Source: Coix lacryma-jobi var. lacryma-jobi
Taxonomy: Eukaryota > Streptophyta > Magnoliopsida > Poales > Poaceae
DNA length: 64,000 nt
Reading direction: 5' to 3'
Assembly: GCA_009763385.1 (NCBI GenBank)
Contig: CM019828.1
Span: 25,739,000 to 25,802,999 of the forward strand
The notes under the pieces were generated by a model. The model ran no database searches. It saw only the letters and a list, made by a program, of their open reading frames with translations, and was not told the origin of the DNA. A program made the position numbers and the translations under genes. Below are positions 33,579 to 45,608 of the stretch, piece after piece (position 1 is the stretch's first letter; the number at the start of each line of letters is the position of its first letter).

Positions 33579-35018
33579 TGTTGACGCTCGCTAATACTCA
33601 TAATTAACCATCAACTATTGCATGAAATGACAGTAAATGAATTACAAAGCATAGTTGTAGGGTTTGAAACTAATGAGTTCCACGAGTTTTGGTGCTCCCA
33701 CTTGTTTTGTAGGACATCCATGTTTTTACCATATAAAAGTATCTCAAGTGATGAATTGGAGTGCACCATTGTGAAGAGCTCGTCGAGACGATCAAAACGG
33801 ACATATCATTTGCTATATTCGGAGTCCCGGATGAAAAGATATTAATTTTGCAACGAAATCTGCAAAAGAAGGATCTAGAAGGCACCAGAAGACACCACGA
33901 GGCGGCCCACCACGTGGGCCCACTGGGCCAGACCGACCGGTCCCACATGGAGACCGATCGGTCGGCCACGGAGGTCGTTTCGCCTCTGCCTTCTGGAACC
34001 TTCTTCCACCGCCTCCTAGGATGCATCTCCACCGTCCCTGAAGTCGGTTTGATCCAACGGTGGGCGATAAACGTGGCGCGGATCGATGACATGGCGATTC
34101 CTTGCCCCCTACTCCACCTCAGGCTATATAAGCAACCTCAGACCCCCCCTCTCCAGGCATCTCCATCTTCATTATTCATCTCCACATCAGAAACTAGGGT
34201 TTCAATTAGAAGTAGAGGTCCCTCTAGATGAATCTCTTCTAGTTCATCTAGAATTAGATCTAGTTCATCTAGTTGTAATCAGGAGCCAGCTATCAAGTAG
34301 AAGACTAGTTACCCCTCTAGTTTAGGTTTAGAACCTAGTCTTATATTAGAACTAGAAGAGAGAGAGAGAGAGAGGAAGAGATCAAGAAGGAGCTCCGGCC
34401 TGTCGGATCAACTTCTTCATCTTGTACCTGCGGATTCAAGTTCATCTTCAACTTGCTTCAGCGATTGTTTCGGTAATCAACGTCTATATTTAAGTTCGAG
34501 CTATTGTTCTTATTATTCTTAAGGTTTGTGACTCTCTTTTGAGTACTTTAATTCTAGTCATTCTAGAGTTAGGGTTGTTGGATAGTGTAAGCGTGGTGCT
34601 TAGACTTGATAGCTCATAAATGCCTCCTATAACGCCGGTAGTAGTGGTTGTTCGCAAGGGTGACTCTTATAGCCTTGTTGATTCTTCTATAGTCCACTTG
34701 CCCTTGTGTAGGCTCGGTAGGATTATACATTTGCATAAAAGACTCATACTCTGTTTGTGACCTTTTATGGCAACTTCCCCACTAAGAATAATATAAACAT
34801 ATCACTCTTAAATTGGAATTAGACAGCCTTAGTGATCTCCTCTATACTTCTAGATTCTCCGTCCTTGTTAGCTACTCAGGGGTTAGACTTGAGACTTAAC
34901 ACTATCCGTTCCTTTGGGTTTGATATTAAAACTGGGTTACTCCGGTGAAGTGCTATATCTGTAGATGTTATCTGTGCGCTTGCGGATAAAGTAGAGTGTG
35001 CGTTAATTTATACCAACA
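33579..35018 (+). repeat. 5' LTR of element E
   Basis: It carries GACCGACCGGTC and GACCGATCGGTC at 33930-33966, upstream of a TATATAAG box, and a GA microsatellite at about 34350-34372. Compared with the 3' LTR it has a 10-bp duplication near 33880 (the GAAG(A/G)CACCA phrase appears twice). Confidence 0.95.
34125..34132 (+). promoter_or_regulatory. TATA box of element E
   Basis: TATATAAG in GGCTATATAAGCAACC, about 160 bp after the palindromes. The same box is at 41025-41032 in the 3' LTR. Confidence 0.7.
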
Positions 35019-35026
35019 AGCATTTC

Positions 35027-35044
35027 TGGCGCCGTTGCCGGGGA
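35027..35044 (+). other. Primer binding site of element E
   Basis: TGGCGCCGTTGCCGGGGA begins eight bases after the LTR. It is complementary to the 3' end of plant Asp-GUC tRNA and is typical of Tat and Athila gypsy elements. Confidence 0.92.
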
Positions 35045-36609
35045 ACGGTAGATCATCTTAAGTCTTAGTCTAACCTTGTAATCATACTTTTATCTTTTTC
35101 CTTTTTGTCCCAGTCTTTTCATTATTTTTGTTTTCATTCTTATGAATGTTGTTTTCGAATTCCACTCTTATCTATCACTACCCCATGAGCAAGCTATAAC
35201 CAGTAGAATCCTTACACTCCATCATAATTCCTGGTTATGAGCTATGCCTACCTTGCTGCTGCACTGTCCTTGTATTGAGCATAGAAATATAATTATGAAA
35301 ATATTCCTTCGGGTATTTTGTCACTAACCTTTCTAGGTCTGGAGCAGAAAAGAACGAAGGAACAACAAACACAAGGTATGTCCAACCAATCATCATGCAA
35401 CATTGAATTACATTCATCCAATCTTGATTTGTGCAAAATCCAAGCTTGGGGAATAGACTTTCTAAGAACATCTCTTGCCATGTTGCTATGTTGGTTGTCC
35501 CTACCTTTAAGATATGCTCATTATGCTCTTTCATCTGAGTAAATCTCTATAATGCATTCATGTTACCTTTATTTGCTATAGTATATGTTTAGGTTTGAAG
35601 TACTTTCATACATCTCTTAAATGAAGCATGGTGCCTAGTTTAGGAGTGGGTGATCTTGCTTTCAAAGGCCTTTTAATTTAAGCATGCTTAGGTTAGAATG
35701 CCCTCTTAAATCAAATTAGACGTGGTGTCTAGGTTGGTTTCTGAGCCGACAGTATGCTATAGTGGATGTTGGATATTTTGTTGGACTAAACCCTACAGGG
35801 AAACTTTCAATATCAATTTGGGAAAGTCCGGAGATGAACTCACGCTGGAGATGAAGAGACACGTGAACTTCAACAACTTTGCATAATGAAGACTCAGCTC
35901 ATTCATCATGGATGAAAGAACTGTGAGTATCAAAGTTTATTTATTTTGTCTTCTACTGCAAGTTATCTTTTGTCTTGAATCATGTTAAAGTACAGCCAAC
36001 ACATAATAGTCTATGCTAAAACAATCCTAAAAACATCTTTTTATTAGCATAGATACAAAATACATAAGTTATGGATAACAACCCATGCTTCAAATTCTTG
36101 CAATCCTTTGGGTATATGTCCACTAACATTATGCAGGAGAGAAATTTTGCTCATCCATGGTTTGGTGTGAACATTGAAGATCCAAAACTCAAACCATAGA
36201 CACACAAACCTACTCTCAGATCACAAAAGGTGCTAGCCTAGCTTTGAGTCTTGCTTGGGCGCTGATGACAAACAGGATGCAACTTACCTCGTATGAGACA
36301 ACCTATGCCTACAACCATCATTGCCCAAGACATCAAGACAAGAAGTGGGAAGTTATCCTCTTTTCTAATCAAGAGCTAGCTTAGGAGACAAGATGGTACC
36401 ACTACAACAATAGCAAGATCTACAAGTCAAACACATGAACATGTTGTTGGTAATCCATCTGCATCACAAGCCAGCCTGGGAGAGACAATTCCGTTGTCTA
36501 GATGTGTTTCACAATGAAAGAGGAAGGAGAAAACCAGCTTCAAAACATATTGATCTCCTACCCACCACTTTGATCAATACAAACCACTAGATGCTATCCC
36601 AGTCGAGAA

Positions 36610-36978
36610 GAAGAATATGATCCACCACTCATTCTTGGAAGATCGTTCTTGAACACCATCAATGTTATCATCTTTGCCGGACCTGGAGAAGTCAACTTTT
36701 GGATCTTTCGCTGCATCTTCAACATCTACATCACTTATGAGCAGCCAAAGAGAACCAAGAGAAGACGTCGAAGGGAGAACCAACTGCCAAGAATTGAGGA
36801 GGGCATCATGAAGGATGAAGCCACTGCACCACAAGAGTTAGAAGATGAAGAGATAGTACCTGAACCAGCAAATCAAGAAGAACAATCGATAAGATCTCCA
36901 TCATCTAGACACTGTTTAGAGGACAAGTCTCAGTGTGTCATTACAAGACAAGGGACTATCATAGAGGCATTCGAGTAG
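36610..36978 (+). pseudogene. Protease remnant 1 of element E
   Basis: The frame contains DPPLILGRSFLNTINVIIF, which resembles the C-terminal half of Tat-type proteases (the LILGRPFL block), then a lysine/arginine-rich segment (KRTKRRRRREN) and an acidic tail. The active-site half is missing. The sequence between the primer site (35044) and this point has no ORF of interest; scattered gag-like words are too decayed to annotate. Confidence 0.5.
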
Positions 36979-37980
36979 CAGCTCTAAATTCAAGTCTCTT
37001 GCCAACCCAATGATTAAAGGAAAACAAGAAAGGTTGACAAGAGAAGAATACAGAACTATCTCTACATCCTCATAGTACAAGAAAGAGAGAGGATCCTAGT
37101 CAGCATACTCGAGGAACAATGCGCCTTCACTGATAAGTCGACACAAGAGAAGGAAGGTCGATACCTCTAAAGATGATTCCACTGTGATCTTCCTCCTCTC
37201 AAGCATACTGTGAGACAAACAAGAGAAGACAAGCCAGCTAGACAAGAGAAGCTTCCACAAGGTGGTTCGACACATCACTCTTCAATGACAAAGTAACATT
37301 TCAAGGTAAGTAACCATCACTTTAAAAGCTTCTTCTTGATTCTAGTATGAACATAGATAAAGAACAAAACATGTTTAAGTTGCACCTCACTTGATCCAAC
37401 CTAATCAACTCAACATGTTTAGTCCTTTGATCTTTGTTCCTAGCTTTACTCTCTTGAATCTCACTGTCTTAACTACATGAGCTAAAATGTTGTGCATCTA
37501 ACCTTTGGAAGATGATATATCTTAATCATGAAAAGATCGACACTTTATGCATAGATTATCCTTCCTTGGGTTAAGTAACTTGATCTGTTAAATATTTTAA
37601 GATGCTACTTTCATGCTCATCCTCTGATCCTATCACTCATGTTAAGATTGAATAGAACACATAAACAACAAGTTTGTCTTGTGCAATGTGCCTAAGGTTA
37701 GAGAGGAATAAACAAAGCTTTTGGTTCTGTTGGTGTTTTTCCACCAACAGAGCCTATGCACTTGATCTCTACCTTGTCTTTATGAGCAGGACATACTCTT
37801 GAGCAAACATGGAGACGTTCATCACTCCCAAATTCTATAGAGTAAAGGTCCTAGATCTGCAAGAACATGCACACTGAGCAAGATGCTGCCAACTTCCATA
37901 ATTAACGCTTTACTTCAAACTGCTGGACGAACGAAGAACAAGAGTGACACCATATCAAGAGGCATAAAACAAGAAGGAAT

Positions 37981-38229
37981 GATGGAAGACGCCGTAGTCA
38001 AAATTAGAGGTCATGAAGTCCCCACAGACTTCTTGATCCTCGACATGAGAAGACGATGATGTCCACCTCATCCTAGGAAGACCATTCCTCTACGCTACAA
38101 GTACAATCATCTACAAGAGGAAATCTATTTTCACTTTCCTAGAGAAAAGGCACGATGCAACTTCATCAACTACATACCCAATGAAGCACCCAAGAAGAAC
38201 AGAAGTGAAAGACGCTGCTCTCAGCGCTA
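37981..38229 (+). pseudogene. Protease remnant 2 of element E
   Basis: It reads VVKIRGHEVPTDFLILDM, then after a frame change HLILGRPFLYATSTII, then a basic tail. This is a second copy of the same protease region as at 36610, more complete at its start. At least two frame breaks are present. 38230-39170 downstream is AT-rich and holds no ORF I can support. Confidence 0.55.
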
Positions 38230-39169
38230 AAGAAGACAAACTATCAAGAATAGAGAGGCCAATCATAACGAAGAAGCTATCGACACTGTCCCAGAAAAGA
38301 AAGGAGAGAAACCTCAAGACAGTGAACCACAGGAAGTGAAGACTCAGACCAAGAAAGTATGGAAGAAAATGTCTGCACCTAGAGGTATAATCAATAATAA
38401 CTTTCCAAACGTCTGACATACCTTGGGAGGTCTGAACCAAGGGAAGGTCCGGTTCGTCGGACCTAAATATCCGAACCTTCGCCAAAAGGTAAAAATCGGT
38501 AGTTATCCTCATATTTATTTTCCTGCATATTTCTCATATTTAATTCTCTGTTATTTATTGCATCATCATATTTAATCATTGCATCATCATATTTAATTCA
38601 CAAACATTTTAATTTCTGCATTGCATTAGAAAAGAAAATAAAAATATTGCATTTGTTACACTACATCATAAACCATAAAGCCCCATGTGAATAATTCTAT
38701 GGTGTGTAAAAACCCACAGGAATGTTCACCGTGGTGGCATAAAAATATATAATAATAATACTAAAAATAAATATGCATACATTCATCCTGTTGTATTTTC
38801 TCTTGCATCATAAAAATATAAAAACATAAAAATATTGAGAAAGAGATCTTACTGAAATTCTGGACAACTAAGGCTTGAGTGGCCAACCGCTAATGCTTAA
38901 TCTGTTCCACAAGTTTTGTTGTCTATTTGAGTTTCATAGGATTTGAAAGGCCAAGAAAAGCTGATGAGCAAGTGAATGCTCCATCCACTGTTGGAGCACT
39001 GTCTCAACAAACATCAACATCAATCAAAGCTCTAATAGAGGAAGGACATATCTACTGCCAGTCTGCTATATTGCAAGATCGAACGACTACGTCAACATTC
39101 AGCTTGGGGGAAGGCACCCCCATGTATCCACGTAAGTATCTTTATCCTCTTAAGTTTTTCATTCTATAA

Positions 39170-40060
39170 ACAAAATGAAAACACCAAAAATATGTGAGCA
39201 CATGAAGGTTCACTCTTAAAAATTAAATGAAAACACAAAAAATATGTGAGCACATGAAGGCTCACCATTAATTAAAAAAAAGAGAGACAAAAATATATGG
39301 ACACATGAAGGCTCAACGCTATTAAGGGAACCAGCTTGGGGGAGACGCACCCCCGTTATCTTCGTGATTCAGGTATGTCTTATTCATTATCTTAGTTATT
39401 TATAATAAAGTGGGTTAGGTTAAATAAATACTATGTTAAGTTTGCTTAGATTGTTTTAAGAAGTTAATAATAAAAGAAGAACCCTCTCTCTCTAATCTTT
39501 TGCATGGAAATGATGAATAGTTGCTCTATCTAATTTCTTTCAAGTACCTAGCCTTCAAAGCATGAGTTCTCCTAATTAATAATGACGCCTTAAAATAAAA
39601 TTAAATACATGGATGACAAATACTTAATCTAAGGTCTAGGTAATTGGGATATGACATGTGATGATCTGATCTGCTATTATCTTGTTCTAAACAACACTAG
39701 AATTCCGGAGATTTCTCAATATGAAAATGACTAATAATTGCATTGAGTTAAATTAAGCTTTGTGACCCTGTGAGATGTTATCTTGCCATTGAATTGAGAT
39801 CACTTACACATTTCATCCATCTTCCGCATAAATGCTCATAATTATCTGTTGCTACCCTCTCAGAAGGTTGTTGGAAGCATATGGCTATTAAAAAAAGAGA
39901 GAAAAGAAAAAAAAAAGAAAAGGATCCGAGGAAATAAAAAGGGACAAGTGTCCGAAACCTCAAAATGATAGATCCTGAGGAAATAAAAAGGGACAAGTGT
40001 CCGGAACCTCAAAAAGAAAAAAAAAGAAAAAAATATGTCAAAAAAAAATGGGCACGTGCC
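39170..40060. repeat. Short direct repeats and purine-rich tracts in the E 3' region
   Basis: The phrase GAGCACATGAAGG(T/C)TCA occurs near 39197 and 39248, with a variant (GGACACATGAAGGCTCA) near 39299. A unit with AAATAAAAAGGGACAAGTGTCCG occurs near 39931 and 39981; its GGACAAGTGTCC is palindromic-like, and a related GGGCACGTGCCC follows near 40050. Long A/G runs separate them. Confidence 0.75.
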
Positions 40061-40472
40061 CGACAGTAGAATTAGCCTAATAGCCATATGTCTCTGATAA
40101 ACAGAAGAGAGTGAATATATTCAAAAGAGCATTCGACTCCATTTTTCCATACACATGCACTTCTTGATTCAATGGTTGGTTGACTTTCTCTTTGGATTCA
40201 TTGTTTAATTTGACAATATATGTATTAAAACTTTTAAAAATTAATTAAAACTCCGGGATAAAGGTGAAGTGAAAGAACTAGAGATATAGTGCTTGATTTG
40301 ATCGTTCAATCTCTCAATTACTCAAGATCTAAGTACTAAGCCCCATGAAGAATAACATGATATGTTTTGGAGAATTTTTGTTTAACAACAGGTGTACTTG
40401 TTGGAAGTGAAGATATTGTAGCAACTCCTGATCCACTTTTGGGTTTGACTTGGCTAAGGGACTAGGAAAGGG

Positions 40473-40488
40473 TAAGCTTGGGGGAACT
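40473..40488 (+). other. Polypurine tract of element E
   Basis: TAAGCTTGGGGGAACT abuts the 3' LTR start TGTTGACG. A related GCTTGGGGGA phrase occurs earlier, near 39101 and 39331. Confidence 0.8.
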
Positions 40489-41919
40489 TGTTGACGCTCA
40501 CTAATACTCATAATTAACCATCAACTATTGCATGAAATGACAGTAAATGAATTACAAAGCATAGTTGTAGGGTTTGAAACTAACGAGTTCCACGAGTTTT
40601 GGTGCTCTCACTTGTTTTGTAGGACATCCATGTTTTTACCATATAAAAGTATCTCAAGTGATGAATTGGAGTGCACCATTGTAAAGAGCTCGTCGAGACG
40701 ATCAAAACGGACATATCATTTGCTATATTCGGAGTCCCGGATGAAAAGATATTAATTTTGCAACGAAATCTGCAAAAGAAGGATCTAGAAGACACCACGA
40801 GGCGGCCCACCACGTGGGCCCACTAGGCCAGACCGACCGGTCCCACATGGAGACTGACCGGTCGGCCACGGAGGCCGTTTCGCCTCTGCCTTCTGGAACC
40901 TTCTTCCACCGCCTCCTAGGATGCATCTCCACCATCCCTGAAGTCGGTTTGATCCAACGGTGGGCGATAAACATGGCGCGGATCGATGACATGGCGATTC
41001 CTTGCCCCCTACTCCACCTCGGGCTATATAAGCAACCTCAGACCCCCCTCTCCAGGCATCTCCATCTTCATTATTCATCTCCACATCAGAAACTAGGGTT
41101 TCAATTAGAAGTAGAGGTCCCTCTAGATGAATCTCTTCTAGTTCATCTAGAATTAGATCTAATTCATCTAGTTGTAATCAGGAGCCAGCTATCAAGTAGA
41201 AGACTAGTTACCCCTCTAGTTTAGGTTTAGAACCTAGTCTTATATTAGAACTAGAAGAGAGAGAGAGAGAGAGAGGAAGAGATCAAGAAGGAGCTCCGGC
41301 CTGTCGGATCAACTTCTTCATCTTGTACCTGCGGATTCAAGTTCATCTTCAACTTGCTTCAGCGATTGTTTCGGTAATCAACGTCTATATTTAAGTTTGA
41401 GCTATTGTTCTTATTATTCCTAAGGTTTGTGACTCTCTTTTGAGTACTTTAATTCTAGTCATTCTAGAGTTAGGGTTGTTGGATAGTGTAAGCGTGGTGC
41501 TTAGACTTGATAGCTCATAAATGCCTCGTATAACGCCGGTAGTAGTGGTTGTTCGCAAGGGTGACTCTTATAGCCTTGTTGATTCTTCTATAGTCCACTT
41601 ACCCGTGTGTAGGCTCGGTAGGATTATACATTTGTATAAAAGACTCATACTCTGTTTGTGACCTTTTATGGCAACTTCCCCACTAAGAATAATATAAACA
41701 TATCACTCTTAAATTGGAATTAGACAGCCTTAGTGATCCCCTCTATACTTCTAGATTCTCCGTCCTTGTTAGCTACTCAGGGGTTAGACTTGAGACTTAA
41801 CACTATCCGTTCCTTTGGGTTCGATAGTAAAACTGGGTTACTTCGGTGAAGTGCTATATCTATAGATGTTATCTGTGCGCTTGCGGATAAAGTAGAGTGT
41901 GCGTTAATTTATACCAACA
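40489..41919 (+). repeat. 3' LTR of element E
   Basis: Near-identical to 33579-35018. The palindromes at 40829-40866 carry two changes relative to the 5' copy (GACCGATCGG versus GACTGACCGG). Confidence 0.95.
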
Positions 41920-41975
41920 ATTAGATTTCTTTCCTTCTGATGCTGCCACTTGTTTAATAAGATTCTGACAGTTGG

Positions 41976-43910
41976 TCATCTTCTTGCTTCACCGGCCTTT
42001 GAAGTCTCAGGTTGATCATATTGATTAGTATTTTTCTTCCCTTTCATCTCCTGATACTCCTTGGCTGTTAGCTGCTTCTTTGGATCGACTGTCCCAGCTG
42101 CTTTGGCTTTGTCAGAAGTCAGTACTTTGATCTCACTTCGAGTGCAGGAGCTACCATGTTTGCTGGAAAGGGATGACCGTTGATGCTCATACCCTTGGCC
42201 TTTTCTAAGCCAATTCTTCCTTTGACGATAGCCCTCTAGATCATATCTCTGAAAACTCGACAATCATTAGTAGTATGAGTAGCAGAGTTATGAAATTTGC
42301 AGTACCTTTTACTCTTGAGCTCTTCAGCCGATGGAATATTGTGGTTCCCAGTCAATTTGATTTGACCTTTCTCCAACAAGTAGTCAAATATCTTATCGAC
42401 TTTGGTGATATCAAAGTTGTACTTTACATCTTTCTCAGAATTCTTAGCCTTTGCCCAAGGCATATATTCGCTGTTCTTCCAAGCCCAATCAACAACAACT
42501 ACTTCATCTTCATTTTCATCGCTTGAATCATCTTCATCTTGTAAGAGAAAGTGACTTTCTGCATTATAGGCTCTTTTGGGCTTAAAGACTTGATTGTACC
42601 TGTTCTGAGCATCAATATTTGCCACTTTCTTAGCCAAATCAGTCATATTGTTACAACCGAAGACGATTTTTTTCTAATGGCTGGTATTAGCCCTCGAATT
42701 GCTATACTGACTACCTCTGGATCTGTCAGTGTCAAAGTATAGCATTGATTCCTCATCTCTTTAAACCTCTAAAGGTATTGGCATCCAGATTCATTATTTC
42801 CTTGCCTTGTATCAACTAAGTCCACGAGTCCTTTCTCCAAGACTCCAGAGTCAAAGTATTTATGGAACTTGTCTTCTAAATCTTCCCAGCTCTGAATGGA
42901 ATTGGGTGGCAGAGATGAAAACCACGAAAAAGCCAAACCAGACAGGGATAAAGGAAACATTCTGACTTTAAGTGTTGGTTCGTCGCCGATTTCCCCGAGC
43001 TGGACTAGAAACTGAGTTATATGTTCCATGGTTGTTACTGAACCGGTTCCTGTGAACTTGGTAAAAATCAGGAATTCTATATCTAGGAGGAAAAAATAAC
43101 CTAATCATACCACTCTGGATACGGCTTCTTATAGCCAGTCAATGTAGACTTTGGCTTCAAACCAAACTGCTTTTGGACCATGTCGGTAACCCGACTCATC
43201 AACTGATCTACTTGGTTCACCGGCCCTTGATAGCCGATGTTCTGCCCCCCGAAGGTATTACCATGATATCCTAGATTCTCCTGAGCATCCAAAGTATAAA
43301 AATCTAAAATGTAATGATATCCAGGAGGAATGTCACCAGGTACTACGTTCCCTTGACACGGTGGTGCATTGAAATCTCTGGTGATTCTTCTTGCACGGGG
43401 AGCTATTTTTGTAGCCAATGAGTATATGTTATTACTCATATTCGGCTGTTGCATTGGCTGCGGTGTCATGCCCCCAGGGCTGACAACCATCTGGTTTCCA
43501 TTGCCATCAAGACCATTCATCTGTGGACCGCCAGAAGTTCCAGCTCCTTGACTGCCCCCAACTGTATAAGTTGGACCTCTTCTATCATTACTCAAGCTGA
43601 AAGCTTCTTTAATGGCATTCGTGAGACTATTGAGGAACACTTCATTGTGATTCATCAGGGTAGTAGACATTGCTTTTTTGATCACTTCTTGCATGGCATT
43701 GTGTTGGATCTGGATCATTGGATCAACATGTCCTTCTAAAACCACTATTGGAAGATGAGACTTCTGGATAATCTTCTTATCCCTGGTTCTACTGAAGCTT
43801 AACAAACACATGTGCCGATATTGCTCAACAGTTTCTTCTATCATGCGTCGAAGTTCATTTGGAAGTTCCTCCATCGTCACGTTCAGTACTTCGTCATTAC
43901 CGATCGTCAT
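41976..43910 (-). pseudogene. Element F gag
   Basis: The first frame (43910-43101) starts MTIGNDEVLNVTMEELPNEL 42 bases from the LTR and holds a long Q/G/P-rich linker. After a break, 43029-42769 is the retrotransposon gag core: MEHITQFLVQLGEIGDEPTL and LAFSWFSSLPPNSIQSWEDL. A further break leads to 42646-42236, with an acidic stretch and a zinc-knuckle-like YCKFHNSATHTTNDC. The frame 42263-41976 is a lysine-rich tail ending near element E. The core motifs are those of grass gypsy gag proteins that build the particle. At least three breaks make it non-functional. Order and strand fit the LTR and primer-site evidence. Confidence 0.85.
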
Positions 43911-43925
43911 GATTTAGACGATTGG

Positions 43926-43943
43926 GTCCCACCGGGCGTGCCA
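43926..43943 (-). other. Primer binding site of element F
   Basis: Minus-strand TGGCACGCCCGGTGGGAC starts about eight bases after the 5' LTR. It has the TGG start and length of a primer site. I could not assign the tRNA with confidence. Confidence 0.65.
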
Positions 43944-43951
43944 AAAGAATG

Positions 43952-45608
43952 TGTTGGCACGAAAATCTGGTCGAGAGCACCAACACACTCGAGCACGGTC
44001 CTCAGAGGTCGCGTAGAGCAAGGTCTTGACCTCCTGGACCTCCAAAAGGGTGGCGGTGCCAAATCTAGGTGAGAGCGACCTCGGACGTGCTAGTCAATTT
44101 GACCTGTAATTGACAAGGAGAAGAAAAAGTTGTCAAATTGTGGAACCTGCCGGTTTGGTGCCAGACAGTTCCAAATTATGCGGCTCTGATATAGCCATTG
44201 TTTATAGGATATTGACTACAAAGTCAACTCCTAAAAGATTGCACGAAAAACATTGATAAAGATATAAAGCAAAACGGCTATGGCATATATAAAGAGACAC
44301 TTAGAACGAGTAAAAAGCCGATAAGCTTGGACATATGAAAAGAATAAAGATCTATATGTACGTTTTAAATGGTATGAAATCAACAAATCGACTAATTGCA
44401 TAGGCGGTTCTATCTATTAACAGTGAAGTGTTTCCATGCAGCCATAATAACAAATAGATCGATAAAATAACTTGAACATCAACAGTGGGGTGTCTCCATA
44501 CAACCATAATGATGACCAAGCTAGATCACGTTCAATGCAAAGAGTAGATCCATAAATTCCAGACCACTTAAAAGTACACATTATGAAGGGAGCATAACTG
44601 GATCGGCTACTTTAGCCGATACAGGGTCCATGAAGCATGAACAAGATCTATCCGTTAAAACTATAACTCGGCTCAAGATCAGACAGATCTAATCTATCAT
44701 GTATACCAATGGGGTTCGGAAATACAACCATAATAAACATGTTAGATCAAATCTACCTTCTCTTAGACCGAACCACGATTTTATCGGATATCTCGAACGC
44801 ACAACACGTAACAATCAAGATTGACAAAATAGTCGATGAGAGGCTTATATCGGCTATTTCCTTTAGTGTGAGCGTGCAAAGCCTTTGGATAGCCAAAACT
44901 AAACAGCTTTTAAGCTTAAGCTACTTTATCAATCTTGATTGGACAAAGATGTGTTTAAATCTAAAGAAAAACATTAAAGCATAAACAACATCAATAATTT
45001 GATGAATCTATTGACTTGCCAAAACCAATAGAGCCGATAACTAGTCAAGATAAACTAAAGAAAGAGATTGATAAGAGTCAAAACAGTGTTACAAAAGACG
45101 AACTTAGACCGATAACTAGCCATGTCATAGCTTAATAAGAGTTTGGTTGATGTCAAATACAACATTATTAAACAATGACATGAGCCATTGGTGAAACTTA
45201 CAAGCAAACCGGAGGTCGGTCGAAGCCGATGCAGCCCTGCCTAGTTGAAGATGCCGCCGAATTCTACCTTACTCCTACTCCTAGGGTTTTGGCCGATGGC
45301 CGATGTGTTGATTGATTGGTTGATTCATTTTACAAAGTCGGGCTTCTAGCTACTTATAGCCCGATAGACTCCTATTCAAATATGACTACGATACATAAAG
45401 ATAAAACAAAAGATGACTCAGACTCAAACTCTTCGGCCGAACCCAACGGCTCTTCAAAGTCTGTCACGTCTGGTCCACACGAACTTTTGGTCGTGTCCAG
45501 GTCCAAACAGGTCTCTTTTTATTTTTCTGACCGATTTCTTTATTAACAAATCAATCGTTTATGCTTACAAAACAATAATCTTTTTCGGTCCAAAATCTGG
45601 TGTAAACA
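43952..45608 (-). repeat. 5' LTR of element F
   Basis: This is the complete 1657-bp LTR, with TG/CA ends. The AGCCGAT/ATCGGCT motif is at 44316, 44602, 44614, 44849, 45032 and 45234. A short frame at 44709-44984 is shared with the other LTR and is not supported as a gene. Confidence 0.92.
45353..45360 (-). promoter_or_regulatory. TATA-like box of element F
   Basis: Minus-strand GCTATAAG in GGGCTATAAGTAGC. It is conserved at 807-800 in the other LTR. Confidence 0.5.

Larger units (their letters stand above)
33579..41919 (+). mobile_element. Element E: non-autonomous Ty3/gypsy LTR element, inserted in F
   Basis: LTRs of 1440 and 1431 bp begin TGTTGACG and end ACCAACA. A perfect 5-bp TSD ATTAG flanks it (33574-33578 and 41920-41924). 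An Asp-tRNA-type primer site follows the left LTR and a purine tract precedes the right one, so it reads left to right. The LTRs differ at about 25 positions by eye (about 1.7%). The 5.5-kb interior has only decayed protease-like fragments and no RT, RNase H or integrase. It must have been moved by enzymes from another element. It separates gag from protease of F. Confidence 0.93.
1..45608 (-). mobile_element. Element F: outer Ty3/gypsy (Tat-type) LTR retrotransposon, non-autonomous, split by nested insertions
   Basis: The same sequence occurs at the left edge of the window and at 44559-45608, marking two LTRs in direct orientation. The right LTR starts TGTTGGCAC at 43952 and both end in TGTAAACA. 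A purine tract abuts the left LTR and a tRNA-primer-like site abuts the right one, both on the minus strand, so transcription runs right to left. Gag (43910-41976) and protease (33573-32413) are on the minus strand. No reverse transcriptase, RNase H or integrase is recognisable in the roughly 10.8 kb of F DNA present. That place is taken by two antisense genes. Insertions at 2831-7382, 7761-29692 and 33579-41919 interrupt it. LTR divergence is about 4% by eye. The left end and its TSD lie outside the window. Lineage is inferred from gag/protease style and the extra antisense genes. Confidence 0.85.

Noticed and set aside
34340..34375. GA microsatellite as a functional element
   Set aside because: It is a simple repeat shared by both E LTRs, with a two-base length difference; ordinary slippage.
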